The translations under genes were made by a program, and so were the position numbers. Of a stretch of 64,000 nucleotides of DNA, positions 1 through 9,420 are shown one piece after another (the first letter of the stretch is position 1; each line of letters starts with the position of its first letter). Origin of the DNA: Propionicimonas sp. (GTDB lineage: Bacteria > Actinomycetota > Actinomycetes > Propionibacteriales > Propionibacteriaceae); contig VMSW01000004.1 of assembly GCA_013791955.1 (NCBI GenBank), positions 62,001-126,000 on the forward strand. Reading direction: 5' to 3'. The notes beneath the pieces are model-generated. The model was not told the DNA's origin. It saw nothing but the letters and a program-made list of their open reading frames with translations, and made no database searches.

Positions 1-1218
1 GATATCTTCGACCGGCTGCCAACCCCTTTCGGCCTGTTGCGTTACGGCGTTGCCCCTGATCACGACTCGGTCAAGGCAGTGGCCAAGACCCTGGCGGCAG
101 CTTTCGACTCGCCGCGGGTGCGCTTCTTTGGCTTGGTCGAGGTGGGCAAGCAGGTGCAGGCCAGCGAACTGCTGAAGTGCTACGACGCGGTGATCTACGC
201 CTACGGCTCGGAGTTGGATCGCAAGCTGGGCATTCCCGGTGAGGCTGAACTGGACGGCAGCCGCTCAGCCCGCGAGTTCGTTTCCTGGTATTCCGGCCAT
301 CCCGACGCGATCGCTCAGGATCTGTCGGGGGTTCGCAACGCCGTCGTGGTGGGTGTGGGCAATGTGGCGGTCGATGTGACCCGCATTCTGCTGAAAGACC
401 CCGACGAACTCAGCGTCACCGACATGCCCGACTCAGTGCTCGCCGCCCTGCGTGATACCCGGGTGGAGAACGTTTGGCTGGTCGGCCGCCGCGGCCCGGA
501 GGTGGCCGCCTTCACCAGTATCGAGCTGCGGGAGTTGCTGGGGCTCTCAGGGATGGACACGGAACTGATCGGTGCCGATCTCGACGCCATCGATACGGAC
601 CTTCTCGACCGCAAGGCCAAGGCGAATGTGGAGGCGATCGCTAAGGCGATCTCGATCAAACTTCCCGGCGCCAAGCGGCACCTACACCTGTTGTTCAACC
701 ATCGTCCGGTGGCCATTACCGGTGACGGCCAAGTCGAGGCGGTGGAGTTCGAATCCAACCTCGACGGCTCTCGCTTCGAGGTGCCAGCCGATTTGGTGCT
801 GCGTTCCATCGGCTACTACGGCGTGCCGCTGCCCGGCGTCCCTTTCTCCGACGGACGGATCCTAAATCTGGAGGGCCGGGTGCTCGATGATGACCTGAGC
901 GCCCGTCCGGGTGAATACGTGACCGGCTGGATCAAGCGCGGTCCCAGCGGGTTGATCGGGGCCAACAAGAAGGATTCGGCCGAAACGGTAGCCAACTTGG
1001 TGGCCGATCTTGTTGAGGCCCCAGCCCGCCAGCTCAGCGATCCTGATGAGCTGCTGACTGCCAAGGGGGTCACCTGGAGCACGCTGGAAGACTGGCGCCG
1101 GATCGATGACGCCGAAATCGACCGGGGTGGCCTGCGAGGCCGCGAGCGCACCAAGATCGAAGCCTGGCATGAGCTGCTCGATCTGGTCTTCGCCGAGCAG
1201 GGTGCGAGGGTCAGCTGA
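1..1218 (+). CDS. fprA: NADPH-ferredoxin/adrenodoxin-type reductase FprA, 5' end cut by window
   Basis: FAD- and NADPH-binding enzyme of the adrenodoxin reductase family that passes electrons from NADPH to ferredoxins in the cytoplasm. The frame is open from base 1 (PTPFGLLRYGVAPDH near the start matches the family N-terminal region), so the true start and about 50 residues, including the first FAD GxGxxG, lie outside the window. Visible family marks are the NADP-binding GVGNVAVDVTRI, the VGRRGP segment and the C-terminal WIKRGPSGLIGANKKDS. The TTG at 37 lies inside the domain and is not the real start. A Dabb gene follows 22 bases downstream. Confidence 0.9.
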   Translation, partial: DIFDRLPTPFGLLRYGVAPDHDSVKAVAKTLAAAFDSPRVRFFGLVEVGKQVQASELLKCYDAVIYAYGSELDRKLGIPGEAELDGSRSAREFVSWYSGHPDAIAQDLSGVRNAVVVGVGNVAVDVTRILLKDPDELSVTDMPDSVLAALRDTRVENVWLVGRRGPEVAAFTSIELRELLGLSGMDTELIGADLDAIDTDLLDRKAKANVEAIAKAISIKLPGAKRHLHLLFNHRPVAITGDGQVEAVEFESNLDGSRFEVPADLVLRSIGYYGVPLPGVPFSDGRILNLEGRVLDDDLSARPGEYVTGWIKRGPSGLIGANKKDSAETVANLVADLVEAPARQLSDPDELLTAKGVTWSTLEDWRRIDDAEIDRGGLRGRERTKIEAWHELLDLVFAEQGARVS

Positions 1219-1240
1219 CCCGGCCCGTAGGCTGGCGGCC

Positions 1241-1543
1241 GTGATCAAGCACATTGTGATGTGGCGCTTCGCCGACCACGCCGCCGGCGCCGACAAAGCC
1301 ACCAACCTCGAGCTCGCCAAACAACAGCTGTTGTCTTTGGACGCCCTAGTGCCGGGCATGTTGAAGTTGGAGGCGGTAGTGCCCCAGGATCCGTTCGAGC
1401 ACAGCTACGACCTGCTGCTTTATAGCGAGTTCACTTCGGTCGAGGCGCTCAAGGCCTATGCCGGCCACCCCGATCACCTGGCCGTGGGACGGTTCATCAC
1501 CGAGGTGAGAACCGAAAGGGTCTGCGTCGACTACGAGGTGTAG
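1241..1543 (+). CDS. Dabb-domain (stress-responsive alpha/beta barrel) protein
   Basis: A 100-residue ferredoxin-like dimeric barrel of the Dabb family: IKHIVMWRF at the N-terminus, then KAYAGHPDHLAVGRFI near the C-terminus, both typical. The family binds small hydrophobic molecules or acts as small oxygenases or cyclases; no specific role can be read here. The GTG start at 1241 begins exactly where the domain begins. There is no Shine-Dalgarno sequence, but TAGGCT lies 7 bases upstream (1228-1233), which fits a leaderless transcript. It is convergent with the TetR gene, whose stop is 2 bases away. Confidence 0.8.
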   Translation: MIKHIVMWRFADHAAGADKATNLELAKQQLLSLDALVPGMLKLEAVVPQDPFEHSYDLLLYSEFTSVEALKAYAGHPDHLAVGRFITEVRTERVCVDYEV

Positions 1544-1545
1544 TC

Positions 1546-2232
1546 CTAGGAGTCGCCGAAAAGTAGCTTCTCGCTGGCGGCAACGATCAGGTCGTAATAC
1601 TGGCTGGGCTCGATGACGTCGTAGCCCCAGAACTGGAACCGTTCGGTGAACAAGATGCCCATCAGCATGTGCCAGGCGGCCACGCCCACCACTGCGGTTT
1701 CGGGCTGTACCTGCAATCCGGTCGAGGCTAGGAACTCCCGCAAACCAGTGAGATCGGCGGGATACTCCGCTTCGGTCACCCGCGGGCGAATACCGGCCGC
1801 CTCAGCATCAGCGGCCAGTTCGGCCAACAGGATGTGCAGCTTGATGCCGGAAGACATCGTCTCCTCGGTTGGCACGTGGTAATCGCGCGGCGGCGTGCCG
1901 TTGATCAGAATCCACTCATGCGGATGGTCGAGACTCCACTGCCGCAAGGAGTAGGCGAATGCCCGCCAGCGTCCACGAAGGTCGGCCTTTGGCACCTCAT
2001 CGTGAGCCTTCTTGACCGTCTCGGCCATATCGAGATAGGCGTGGCGGAAGAGGATGTTCAGCAGGTCTTCGCGGCTGGTGACATAGCGATAGAGCGCGGA
2101 AGGCACCAGATTCAGCTCGCGGGCCAGGCCGCGCACCGAAAGGGCTTCCTGACCCCCGGCGGCCAGCAGCTTGCTGCTGGCTTCGAGGATTGCGCGCTGG
2201 GTTACTTCGCGCCGTTGGGCCCGGCTGGTCAT
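1546..2232 (-). CDS. TetR/AcrR-family transcriptional regulator
   Basis: A 228-residue repressor-type regulator. The N-terminal helix-turn-helix runs about residues 10-55 (QRAILEASSKLL, then LSVRGLARELNLVPSALYRYV), followed by a TetR_C-like ligand-binding domain with the conserved HPHEWILINGTP-like segment. The ATG at 2232 is chosen because GGAGGTGTA precedes it directly; a further in-frame start 14 codons upstream lacks this. The target is unknown. There is no divergent partner, so it probably regulates itself or a distant gene. Confidence 0.85.
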   Translation of the reverse strand: MTSRAQRREVTQRAILEASSKLLAAGGQEALSVRGLARELNLVPSALYRYVTSREDLLNILFRHAYLDMAETVKKAHDEVPKADLRGRWRAFAYSLRQWSLDHPHEWILINGTPPRDYHVPTEETMSSGIKLHILLAELAADAEAAGIRPRVTEAEYPADLTGLREFLASTGLQVQPETAVVGVAAWHMLMGILFTERFQFWGYDVIEPSQYYDLIVAASEKLLFGDS

Positions 2233-2317
2233 TACACCTCCGCGTAAGTGGCAGCCTCCATTCTGGCATGCCACCGCCGCGCCTGACTGTTGCCGGACGG
2301 AGGTTCAGGGGCAACTT

Positions 2318-3358
2318 TCAGTAAAGGCGCGGTGCAGTTGGCGGTGGAGGCGGGTAGCCACTGGGTGGCGGGGACGGCGGCACTGCGTCGCCCGAGTAGC
2401 CGTACCCGGGCGGCGGTGGGGGTGGATAGGCGTAGCCAGCGGACCAGGCAGGCGGTGGCAGCCGTTCCAGGCCGACCTGGAAGCGATAGACCACGATGGA
2501 AAACAACCACAGCAGCGGGCTGGTGACCAGCGTCAACAGTTGGCCAGCGGCCATCGCTAGCGCCGTTGGCGTGAACACGCTCGGATCGCCCGGGTCGGAG
2601 TAGGCGATGTCGGGGTTGAGCGTGGCGAGGCTAAACGGCGCGAAAATGCTGCCGACCACGAACCCGATCAGGCCCACCAGCACCAGGGCGCCGAAGATCG
2701 GGCCTCCGACCCCCCTGGTGAGCTGCCAGGACCGCTTGAGTGCGGTGAAGCCTTCGAGTCGCTCCAAAGTTGCTGCGGGCATGAACAGAAAGAGCCGCAC
2801 CTGGAGCACGATCGAGACGACCCAGGCCACCAACAACATGAAGACGATGAACAACAGCAGCAGCACGAAAGCCCCGGCAGCCTCGGCATCGCTGATGGCG
2901 GCCCGCCGGGTGGCCTCTAACGTCCAGCCGACGCTGGCATAGGCGATCCACTGCAGCGCTCCGAGCAGCAGCCAGGCTGGCAGCACCCGAATGAAGACGC
3001 CCCGGGTCTCAGCTAGGGCGGCCCGTAGGCCGAGGTGGCGCCCCTCGGCGGCCGCAGTGGCGCGGGCGGCGATGGCGGCACCGGCCTGGGTGCTGGCCAG
3101 TCCGGCCAGCACGCCACCCCCGACCACAATGGCTGGCACCAGCACGAAGAGGGCCGAAAAGGTGCCCGCGTAGAACCCAACCCGCAACCTCGGCAGGCCC
3201 ACGAAAGCCAGCAGCACCGCCGAGATGAGCTGAATGATCGTGGGGACGGCGGCGGCAGCCAGCAGCCCCCCATAGGGGCGGGCCAGCTCGAAGGTTCGAC
3301 GCTGGGCGACCGAGAAGTCGAGCCGTCGTCGGACGCCACCTGCCGCGGGGGTGGTCAT
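2318..3358 (-). CDS. multi-pass membrane protein with proline/tyrosine-rich C-terminal tail
   Basis: A 346-residue integral membrane protein with about six hydrophobic segments (for example LLAAAAVPTIIQLISAVLL, LLLLFIVFMLLVAWVVSIVL and FGALVLVGLIGFVVGSIF). The C-terminal ~55 residues are rich in proline and tyrosine with PPPPPPGYGY-like repeats. The FTALKRSWQLTRG segment resembles the cytoplasmic loop seen in glycerophosphodiesterase-type membrane domains of actinomycetes. Start taken at ATG 3358 (MTTPAAGG). No enzymatic motif is visible and the function is unknown. Confidence 0.75.
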   Translation of the reverse strand: MTTPAAGGVRRRLDFSVAQRRTFELARPYGGLLAAAAVPTIIQLISAVLLAFVGLPRLRVGFYAGTFSALFVLVPAIVVGGGVLAGLASTQAGAAIAARATAAAEGRHLGLRAALAETRGVFIRVLPAWLLLGALQWIAYASVGWTLEATRRAAISDAEAAGAFVLLLLFIVFMLLVAWVVSIVLQVRLFLFMPAATLERLEGFTALKRSWQLTRGVGGPIFGALVLVGLIGFVVGSIFAPFSLATLNPDIAYSDPGDPSVFTPTALAMAAGQLLTLVTSPLLWLFSIVVYRFQVGLERLPPPAWSAGYAYPPPPPPGYGYSGDAVPPSPPPSGYPPPPPTAPRLY

Positions 3359-3496
3359 GGTTCGAATGCTACCGGCGGGCCCCAGATCTGAGGCCACGCG
3401 GCAATGATGGCCGGATCAGCTAGCCACGGCGCCTAAGATTGCTTCGGGTTCGGCCGACGCAGCTGGCCCGCGTGAACCCATCTTGGAGGAAACAAT

Positions 3497-4669
3497 ATGG
3501 AATCCGTCAGTCGACGTGTCCTGGTCATCGGCGCGGTGGGAATCGCAGGCGCCGCCGTCGCTGGCTGCGCCACCCAGCCGGCAACGCCCAGTGCTGGCCC
3601 CACCGGTGCCGCGCCCACCACCACCGGCCCGGTTACCGACACCACCCCCCGCTGGCCGCTGACCGGCAAGCCGCTGGCGTCGGCTGAGGATGCCAAACGA
3701 GTGGCAGTTGCGGTCAAGGTGCCTGACAACAAGCGTGAGCACATCCACAACGGCATGTTCGTCCAGCAGGGCATTAATGAGGCCGACATCGTTTTCGTCG
3801 AGAACGACGGCTACTCCTCCTTGCCCTCCGGCGAGGCTGGCACCCGGCTGATGCCGGTGTTCCACTCCGACTACGCCGAGTCCGTTCAGGCGGTGCGGTC
3901 GATGCGGCCGGTGAACGCCGCCCTGTTCTCCCCGATCACCGGCATTCTCGGCAGTACCGGTGGCACCGGTTGGGTGCTGCAGTACATGAAGGCCTTTTCG
4001 AGTTACTTCACCCCGATCGACTATGGCCAGGCCAAGAAGGCTTTCGGTGGCAAGCTGGTCGCCTACGGGATCAACAGCAAGTTCGTGTTCCGGATCGGCG
4101 GCTCGTCCTACTTTGACAAGGCTGTGACCTGCCACCCGGCCAAACTGGCGACTTTGGCGAAGAAGTTCACCGATGGTCCCCAGCAGCACTACTTCCCGTG
4201 GGCTGATGAGGAGAAGGCCAGCACCGTCAACGGGCAGCCAGCCACCACGGTGAAAGTGGGGTGGGCGAAGAAGATGAACTGGACGATGACCTACCTCTGG
4301 AATGAGGACAAGAAGCTCTACTACCGCAATATGCCTTGGGGGGCACACAAGACCGTTGGCGGCGAGAAAGTGACCACCGAGAACATCATGGTCATCCTCT
4401 CCCCGATCGTTCAGGGTCGGATCAACTCCAAGACCAACACCATTACCCCTGGTGGCTCGCATCCCGAGCCGATCTACAAGGTGATCAATGGCACCGGGAA
4501 GTTCCACTACGCCCACGCCGGCAAGTACGTCACCGGCACCTGGACCAAGGGCGCAGTGAATGAGACCTTCAAGTTCACCTTGGAGGACGGTTCCCCGCTG
4601 CAGATGGCTCCGGGGCGCACCTTCGTCGAACTGCCCGTTGCCAGTGCGAAGGTCACCTTCAAGGGCTGA
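3497..4669 (+). CDS. DUF3048 (YerB-like) lipoprotein
   Basis: A 390-residue secreted lipoprotein. The N-terminus MESVSRRVLVIGAVGIAG ends in a lipobox with Cys at about residue 25 (AVAGC). The two halves of the DUF3048 family follow: RPVNAALFSPITGI and YFTPIDYG-like segments in the N-terminal domain, then a C-terminal beta domain with KYVTGTWTKGAVNETFKFT and APGRTFVELP. The biochemical role of the family is unknown. A strong GGAGGAAACA site precedes ATG 3497. A strong hairpin terminator follows. Confidence 0.88.
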   Translation: MESVSRRVLVIGAVGIAGAAVAGCATQPATPSAGPTGAAPTTTGPVTDTTPRWPLTGKPLASAEDAKRVAVAVKVPDNKREHIHNGMFVQQGINEADIVFVENDGYSSLPSGEAGTRLMPVFHSDYAESVQAVRSMRPVNAALFSPITGILGSTGGTGWVLQYMKAFSSYFTPIDYGQAKKAFGGKLVAYGINSKFVFRIGGSSYFDKAVTCHPAKLATLAKKFTDGPQQHYFPWADEEKASTVNGQPATTVKVGWAKKMNWTMTYLWNEDKKLYYRNMPWGAHKTVGGEKVTTENIMVILSPIVQGRINSKTNTITPGGSHPEPIYKVINGTGKFHYAHAGKYVTGTWTKGAVNETFKFTLEDGSPLQMAPGRTFVELPVASAKVTFKG

Positions 4670-4693
4670 GGAACTTCGCCGCCTGAGACTTAC

Positions 4694-4736
4694 CGCGGAC
4701 GGACGTGGCCAAAGGGCTGCGTCCGTCCGCGTTTGT
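4694..4736 (+). terminator. intrinsic terminator after the DUF3048 gene
   Basis: A perfect 12-base-pair stem (4694-4705 with 4720-4731, arm gcggacggacg) with a 14-base loop and a short T-rich stretch (tttg) after it. It lies 25 bases after the DUF3048 stop codon. Confidence 0.65.
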
Positions 4737-4838
4737 GCTGAGGCCGGTCAGGCGGGCTGGTGCGGGTGAGGGCGTCGATCTGCGATGCTGGCCTCGCAGG
4801 TGGCCCCACTGAGGTGAGTCGGAGAAGGCGGAGCATAG

Positions 4839-5981
4839 ATGAGCGAGGTTTCGGATTCTGTTCCGTTGAAGCGAGTGCTCTTCCTGTTCTCCGACACCGG
4901 CGGCGGACATCGGGCACCGACCGAGGCGATGATCGAAGCTCTGGAGTTGGAGTTCCCCGGGCGCTTCGAAACCCGGATGGTGGATTTCTTCCGGCAGTAC
5001 TACCCGAGCCCGCTCAAATACGCCCCGGAGCTTTACCCGCCGATTTCGCGGGTGCCCAAGGCCTGGGGGCTGTCGTTCAAGGCCTCCGATGGCAAGAGCC
5101 GCTCCAAGGCGGTCGCTACGTTGACCTACCCCTACGTCCGCCGAGCCATCAGCCGGCTGTTGGCGGAAAACCCCACCGACCTGATCGTCTCGGTGCACCC
5201 GTTGGTGAATCAGACGCTTATGCGGGCAATGCGACGCTCGCCGCGTCCCTACCTGGCTGTGGTGACCGATTTGGTTTCCACCCACGCCTTCTGGTTCGAC
5301 CGCCGCGCTGATCTGGTGGTGGTGGCCACTGAGCAGGCCAAAGAGAAGGCCATGGAGTACGGCATCGCCGAGGGCAATCTGCGGGTGATCGGACTGCCGG
5401 TGCGGGAGTCGTTCAATCACCGACTGTCCGACCCGGCGGCATGGCGCTCCGAGCAGGGCTGGGCGAATGATCGTCCGGTGATCCTGCTGGTCAGCGGTGG
5501 TGATGGCATGGGCCCGGTGAAGCGGGTGGCCAAGGCGATCAGCGAAGCCGGACTGGCAGCGAGTCTGGTAGTGATCTGCGGTCGCAACGAGGAACTGAAG
5601 GCCGAGCTGGAGCGGGTGAAGTGGCAACTTCCGGTGCACCTGTACGGCTTCGTCAGCGAAATGCCGAAGTTCATGGCGGCCGCGGACATCGTGGTCACCA
5701 AGGCTGGGGCCGGGTCGATCAGTGAGGCCTTCATCTGTGGCCTGCCGATCATCATCTACGCCAAGCTTGCTGGTCAGGAGGACGGCAACGTCACTTATGT
5801 GGTGGAGCACAACGCTGGGGTCTGGGCGCCCCGTCCGCGTGAGGTCACCGATGCGCTGCGCACCTGGATTGAGGACCCGGCAGCTAGGGCCGAGGTGGCT
5901 GCGGCCAGTGCCAAAGTGGCTCGTCCGGACGCGGCCCGTAGCATCGCCCGGGTGATCGCCGACCAGCTTGGAATCAGGTAG
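4839..5981 (+). CDS. MGDG-synthase-like glycosyltransferase (GT28 family)
   Basis: A 380-residue soluble or membrane-attached glycosyltransferase. The N-terminal half has the MGDG synthase signature FSDTGGGHRAPTEAMIEAL (residues 16-34). The C-terminal half is the GT28 nucleotide-sugar-binding domain (LLVSGGDGMGPV, then KAGAGSISEAFICGLPIIIY). The family transfers a hexose from a UDP-sugar to diacylglycerol or a related lipid. The lipid product here is not known. A GGAGAAGGCGGAG-type site precedes ATG 4839. Length is normal for the family. Confidence 0.85.
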   Translation: MSEVSDSVPLKRVLFLFSDTGGGHRAPTEAMIEALELEFPGRFETRMVDFFRQYYPSPLKYAPELYPPISRVPKAWGLSFKASDGKSRSKAVATLTYPYVRRAISRLLAENPTDLIVSVHPLVNQTLMRAMRRSPRPYLAVVTDLVSTHAFWFDRRADLVVVATEQAKEKAMEYGIAEGNLRVIGLPVRESFNHRLSDPAAWRSEQGWANDRPVILLVSGGDGMGPVKRVAKAISEAGLAASLVVICGRNEELKAELERVKWQLPVHLYGFVSEMPKFMAAADIVVTKAGAGSISEAFICGLPIIIYAKLAGQEDGNVTYVVEHNAGVWAPRPREVTDALRTWIEDPAARAEVAAASAKVARPDAARSIARVIADQLGIR

Positions 5982-6046
5982 TTCACAGGCGACACCAAGC
6001 TGGGCCGACTACTCTCGAAGTTTGAACCCCAAGGAGTAGCCGGACT

Positions 6047-6766
6047 TTGACCGAAGAAAGCAAGACCAGTACCGCCCAGACCGACGATGGCGACAAAGAG
6101 CCGCTGAAGGTCACCTTTTCCCTGCCTCAGATCCTCGGCGGCGCCCTCGCGGCCGCCACTGCAGCGACCATCGGCTCCACGTTGGGGGTGGCCGGCACCA
6201 TCATTGGGGCCTCGGTCGCCAGCGTCATCGGTGGCGTGGCCGGCACGCTCTACAGCGCCGGGTTGGACCGGACGCATCGCCGGGCCAGGACGGCGATGAA
6301 GCGCGTCTACTCCCGCGTACGGGTGGCAGAGCCCTCCGACGGGGAGACCGCGGCCACGGCTGAGGGAATGCCCGAGGCCCCAGACGAAGTGGCGGCGAAG
6401 ACCGAGGTGCTGGCAGCGCCGACGGGGAGCGAGGGGAGCGAGTCGAGGCGAGATTGGCGCCCGATCTTGAAGCGGATGGCAATCACAGTGGTGGCCATCT
6501 TCGTGGTGACCCTCGGCGTGATCACCGCTATCGAGCTTGGTCTGGGCAGCTCGCTTGACGGCTCTGGCGGCACCACCGTCGGGCAGGTCACGGTGCCGAA
6601 ATCCCGACCCACGCCCACTGCGACCGAGACTGTCACCGTCATGCCCACGCCAGCGGCCAGCCCCACCGGGCCGGCACCATCGCCCAGCCAAACCCCGAGC
6701 TTCAGCCCCACCCCGGAGCCGTCGATCTCGGGCGCGTCCGAGCTGCCCACCGCTACCGCCACCTGA
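6047..6766 (+). CDS. membrane protein with Ser/Pro/Thr-rich extracellular tail
   Basis: A 239-residue protein of unknown function. It has a cytoplasmic N-terminus, a glycine/alanine-rich hydrophobic stretch (residues 28-70, ILGGALAAATAATIGSTLGV), a charged linker, a clear transmembrane helix (MAITVVAIFVVTLGVITAI, about 144-162) and a ~70-residue low-complexity tail of Pro, Thr and Ser. The start is TTG 6047, supported by AAGGAG at 6031-6036 about 10 bases upstream. No catalytic motif is visible. Confidence 0.7.
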   Translation: MTEESKTSTAQTDDGDKEPLKVTFSLPQILGGALAAATAATIGSTLGVAGTIIGASVASVIGGVAGTLYSAGLDRTHRRARTAMKRVYSRVRVAEPSDGETAATAEGMPEAPDEVAAKTEVLAAPTGSEGSESRRDWRPILKRMAITVVAIFVVTLGVITAIELGLGSSLDGSGGTTVGQVTVPKSRPTPTATETVTVMPTPAASPTGPAPSPSQTPSFSPTPEPSISGASELPTATAT

Positions 6767-6813
6767 GAAGCACCCTGTCGCGTAGTGCAGCCCAATGCCT
6801 AGACTCAAGTTTC

Positions 6814-7812
6814 ATGAGGAGTTTCGGCACCGGTTTTCGCGTGGCAGTGCTCGGGTTGGGCCTCGGTGGCCTGCTGGCCAGTTGCGCTGCGCCGCCCCCG
6901 CCAGCTGTAGGTCCCTCGCCTCGCCTCTCCGCCAGCGCTTACGCGGCCAAGCTGGGCGTGAATGCCGACCTGACCGGGTTGCAGATCTTTCCCAAGAGCA
7001 ACCCTTGGAACACCCGCATCGACAAGTCGAAAGTCGACAAGAACTCCAAGAAGCTGATCAAGGGGATCAAGGGCAAGCTGCACGCCGACTTCGGCGCCGA
7101 TTGGGACGGCGGGCCGTTCGGCATTCCCTACGTGGTGGTGTCGGGTAGCCAGGCGAAGGTGCCGGTCAAGTTCTACTGGGCCGACGAAAGCGACAAGGGT
7201 CCCTACCCAATCCCGACCAATGCCCCGATCGAGGGCGGTGCGAAATCTGACGGTGACCGCCATGTGCTGGTGCTCGATCGGGACAACAAGCTGCTTTACG
7301 AAATTGGGAATGCCTATCCCAAAGATGGCGGCGCCTGGTGGCAGGCCGGGGCCGGGGCGAAGTTCAATCTGAACTCCAACAAGCTGCGTCCAAAGGGCTG
7401 GACCAGCGCTGATGCTGCCGGTCTGCCGATCCTTCCCGGCCTGGTGCGCTACGACGAAGTTGCTTCGGGCAAGATCACCCACGCGATCAGATTCACCGTC
7501 GCCAAGACCCGCAAGGCCTACATTTCCCCAGCCCGGCACTACGCCAGCAACAGCCGCAGCTCAAGCCTGCCGCCGATGGGCATGCGGGTGCGGCTGAAGA
7601 AGAGCTTCAAGATCTCCTCCTACCCCAAGCAGGCTCGGGTGATTCTGCAAGCAATGAAGACCTACGGACTGATCCTGGCCGACAACGGCAGCAACTGGTA
7701 CGTCTCCGGCACCGCTGATGACCGCTGGAATGACGCGGCGCTGAACACTTTGAAGAAGGTGCCCGGCAGCGCCTTCGAAGTGGTCAAGATGGGCAAGATG
7801 ACCAAAGGCTGA
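6814..7812 (+). CDS. secreted lipoprotein of a conserved uncharacterised family
   Basis: A 332-residue lipoprotein: signal peptide with lipobox LLASC (Cys about residue 24), then a soluble domain. Recognisable stretches are SNPWNTRID, FGIPYVVVSG, GDRHVLVLDRDNKLLYEI, an ARHYAS segment and a C-terminal YGLILADNGSNWYVSG. Together these recur in secreted actinomycete and other bacterial proteins that have no assigned function. The repeated invariant His/Asp suggest a structured, possibly catalytic domain, but I cannot name an activity. Confidence 0.75.
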   Translation: MRSFGTGFRVAVLGLGLGGLLASCAAPPPPAVGPSPRLSASAYAAKLGVNADLTGLQIFPKSNPWNTRIDKSKVDKNSKKLIKGIKGKLHADFGADWDGGPFGIPYVVVSGSQAKVPVKFYWADESDKGPYPIPTNAPIEGGAKSDGDRHVLVLDRDNKLLYEIGNAYPKDGGAWWQAGAGAKFNLNSNKLRPKGWTSADAAGLPILPGLVRYDEVASGKITHAIRFTVAKTRKAYISPARHYASNSRSSSLPPMGMRVRLKKSFKISSYPKQARVILQAMKTYGLILADNGSNWYVSGTADDRWNDAALNTLKKVPGSAFEVVKMGKMTKG

Positions 7813-7841
7813 ACATCGGCGTTCGAGTGGTCAGAGCAGAA

Positions 7842-7894
7842 CCCTTCGACAAGCTCAGGGAACTGGCCACCAGGTGGCTGAGCTTGTCGAAGCC
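7842..7894. repeat. REP-like inverted repeat, copy 1
   Basis: An arm cccttcgacaagctcaggg (7842-7860) is followed 15 bases later by an inverted copy (7876-7894, ggctgagcttgtcgaagcc). The pair lies between the convergent lipoprotein and photolyase genes, where the hairpin could also stop transcription. The same core recurs near 24.2, 28.0 and 55.9 kb. Confidence 0.85.
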
Positions 7895-7908
7895 TCGGGG
7901 AGCTCTGG

Positions 7909-9261
7909 TCAGTGAGCACGGGTGAGCCGATATCGAGCCAAAGCTTCGGCCCGTTCGGTGGCGTGATCCAGGATTGGTTTGGGGTAGCCGTGCGCGTAGC
8001 CGTCGGAGGCATTGCCGGGACGGTGCACCGCCGCGCCGCCAAGATGGGCCAACTCAGGTACCCAGGCGCGCACGTAGTCACCAGACGGGTCGAACCGCTC
8101 GCCCTGTGAGGTTGGATTGAACACCCGGAAGTAGGGGGCGGCATCGGTGCCAGTGCCAGCCACCCACTGCCAGCCGTGCACGTTGGAGGCCAAGTCGGCG
8201 TCCAACAGGTGCTCGGCAAAGTGGGCCGCGCCGTGCGGCCACCAAAGGTGGAGGTCCTTGGTGAGGAAGCTGGCGCTGATCATCCGTACCCGATTGTGCA
8301 TCCAGCCGGTGGCCAGCAACTGCCGCTGGCCAGCATCGACGATCGGATAGCCAGTGCGTCCCTGGCGCCAGGCTTCAAAGCCCGCATCAGGCTGGTCGTA
8401 GGTCAGTGACAACGGCTTCAAATCAGCGGTGAGCGATTCTGGGTGGCGCCACAACACTTCGGCATAGAACTCCCGCCAGGCCAGCTCGGCGATGAACCGC
8501 TCCGGCCCGGCCCCACTGCGCCCCGTCAGGTCAGCTAGCAGGGTGCGCGGATGCAGCACGCCGAGCTTCAGGTAGCTCGACAGCTGGGAGGTGCCAGCCA
8601 GGTCAGGGCGGTCCCTGGAGGTGTGGTAATCGGCTAAGCCGTCGGCGCTGAACTGCGCCCAGCGGGCCAGCGCGGCCCGCTCGCCAGCCGGGGGGAGCGG
8701 CACCGGGCTGGCGGTGATCGCGTCCGCTACCAATCTCCAGGCCTGAGGGTCGCTATCGGCGGCCAACAGAACCGGCGGTCGGCGAAGGCGGGCCGGTGCG
8801 GGCCAGCCGTACTCCCACCACGCTCGCTGGAAGGCGCTGAACACTTTGAAATCGCGGCCGCCCTTGGTGGTCACCCGTCCCGGGGTTACGGCGTAGGGCG
8901 AGCCGGTCTCCTGCCAGGCGATCCCGCCGGCGGCCAGGGCCGCTCGCACGGCTTGGTCGCGGACGCCGCCGCCGGGCTCGGTCTCGGTGGAAACGTGGAC
9001 GACAGTGGCTCCCACTTCGGCGGCCAGTTGGGGGAGGACCAATGCCGGATCGCCGATGCGCAGGCACAGCCGGCCGTCGAGGTCGGCGGCCAGCGCCTGC
9101 AGGTTGGCCGACAGCCAGGCCGTTCGGTTGGGACCGGCGCTGGCCAGGATCCTCGGGTCGAGTACGAAGCAGGCCAGCACCTCGCCAGCGGCGGACGCGG
9201 CGGCCAAGGCGGGTTGGTCGAAGGTGCGCAGATCGCGGCGGAACCACATCAGCGTGGTCAT
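7909..9261 (-). CDS. phr: deoxyribodipyrimidine photolyase (class I, CPD type)
   Basis: A 450-residue light-driven DNA repair enzyme. The N-terminal antenna-binding Rossmann domain starts TLMWFRRDLRTFDQPAL. The C-terminal FAD-binding domain carries ELAWREFYAEVLW, TGYPIVDAGQRQLLATGWMHNR and FLTKDLHLWW; these are the usual FAD and DNA-lesion contact segments. ATG 9261 starts the domain correctly; only a weak ribosome binding site (GGAAAG) is seen. Class I CPD photolyase is more likely than cryptochrome, judged by the conserved W-N-R/M region. Confidence 0.93.
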   Translation of the reverse strand: MTTLMWFRRDLRTFDQPALAAASAAGEVLACFVLDPRILASAGPNRTAWLSANLQALAADLDGRLCLRIGDPALVLPQLAAEVGATVVHVSTETEPGGGVRDQAVRAALAAGGIAWQETGSPYAVTPGRVTTKGGRDFKVFSAFQRAWWEYGWPAPARLRRPPVLLAADSDPQAWRLVADAITASPVPLPPAGERAALARWAQFSADGLADYHTSRDRPDLAGTSQLSSYLKLGVLHPRTLLADLTGRSGAGPERFIAELAWREFYAEVLWRHPESLTADLKPLSLTYDQPDAGFEAWRQGRTGYPIVDAGQRQLLATGWMHNRVRMISASFLTKDLHLWWPHGAAHFAEHLLDADLASNVHGWQWVAGTGTDAAPYFRVFNPTSQGERFDPSGDYVRAWVPELAHLGGAAVHRPGNASDGYAHGYPKPILDHATERAEALARYRLTRAH

Positions 9262-9420
9262 CGTTGCGGGGCTTTCCCGGTGGCAGTGTTCATTGCGGCT
9301 CCAACCTAGGCCCCCTCGGAGATGCCGGAAAGGGAGACACCGAGAACCCTGTGCACCCAAATGCTTGGATCTGCCGTCGATGCCTGGGAATATCTTGTGA
9401 ACCCCCTTTGAGGAGACGCG

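Noticed and set aside
744-756. tRNA T-loop-like sequence gagttcgaatcca
   Set aside because: It lies in the middle of the intact fprA reading frame (EFESN) and no acceptor stem, anticodon arm or CCA end fits around it.
3416-4516. Long open frame on the minus strand opposite the DUF3048 gene
   Set aside because: Antisense frame created by high GC. Its translation is compositionally odd (His/Arg/Gly-rich) while the plus strand is a recognised family.
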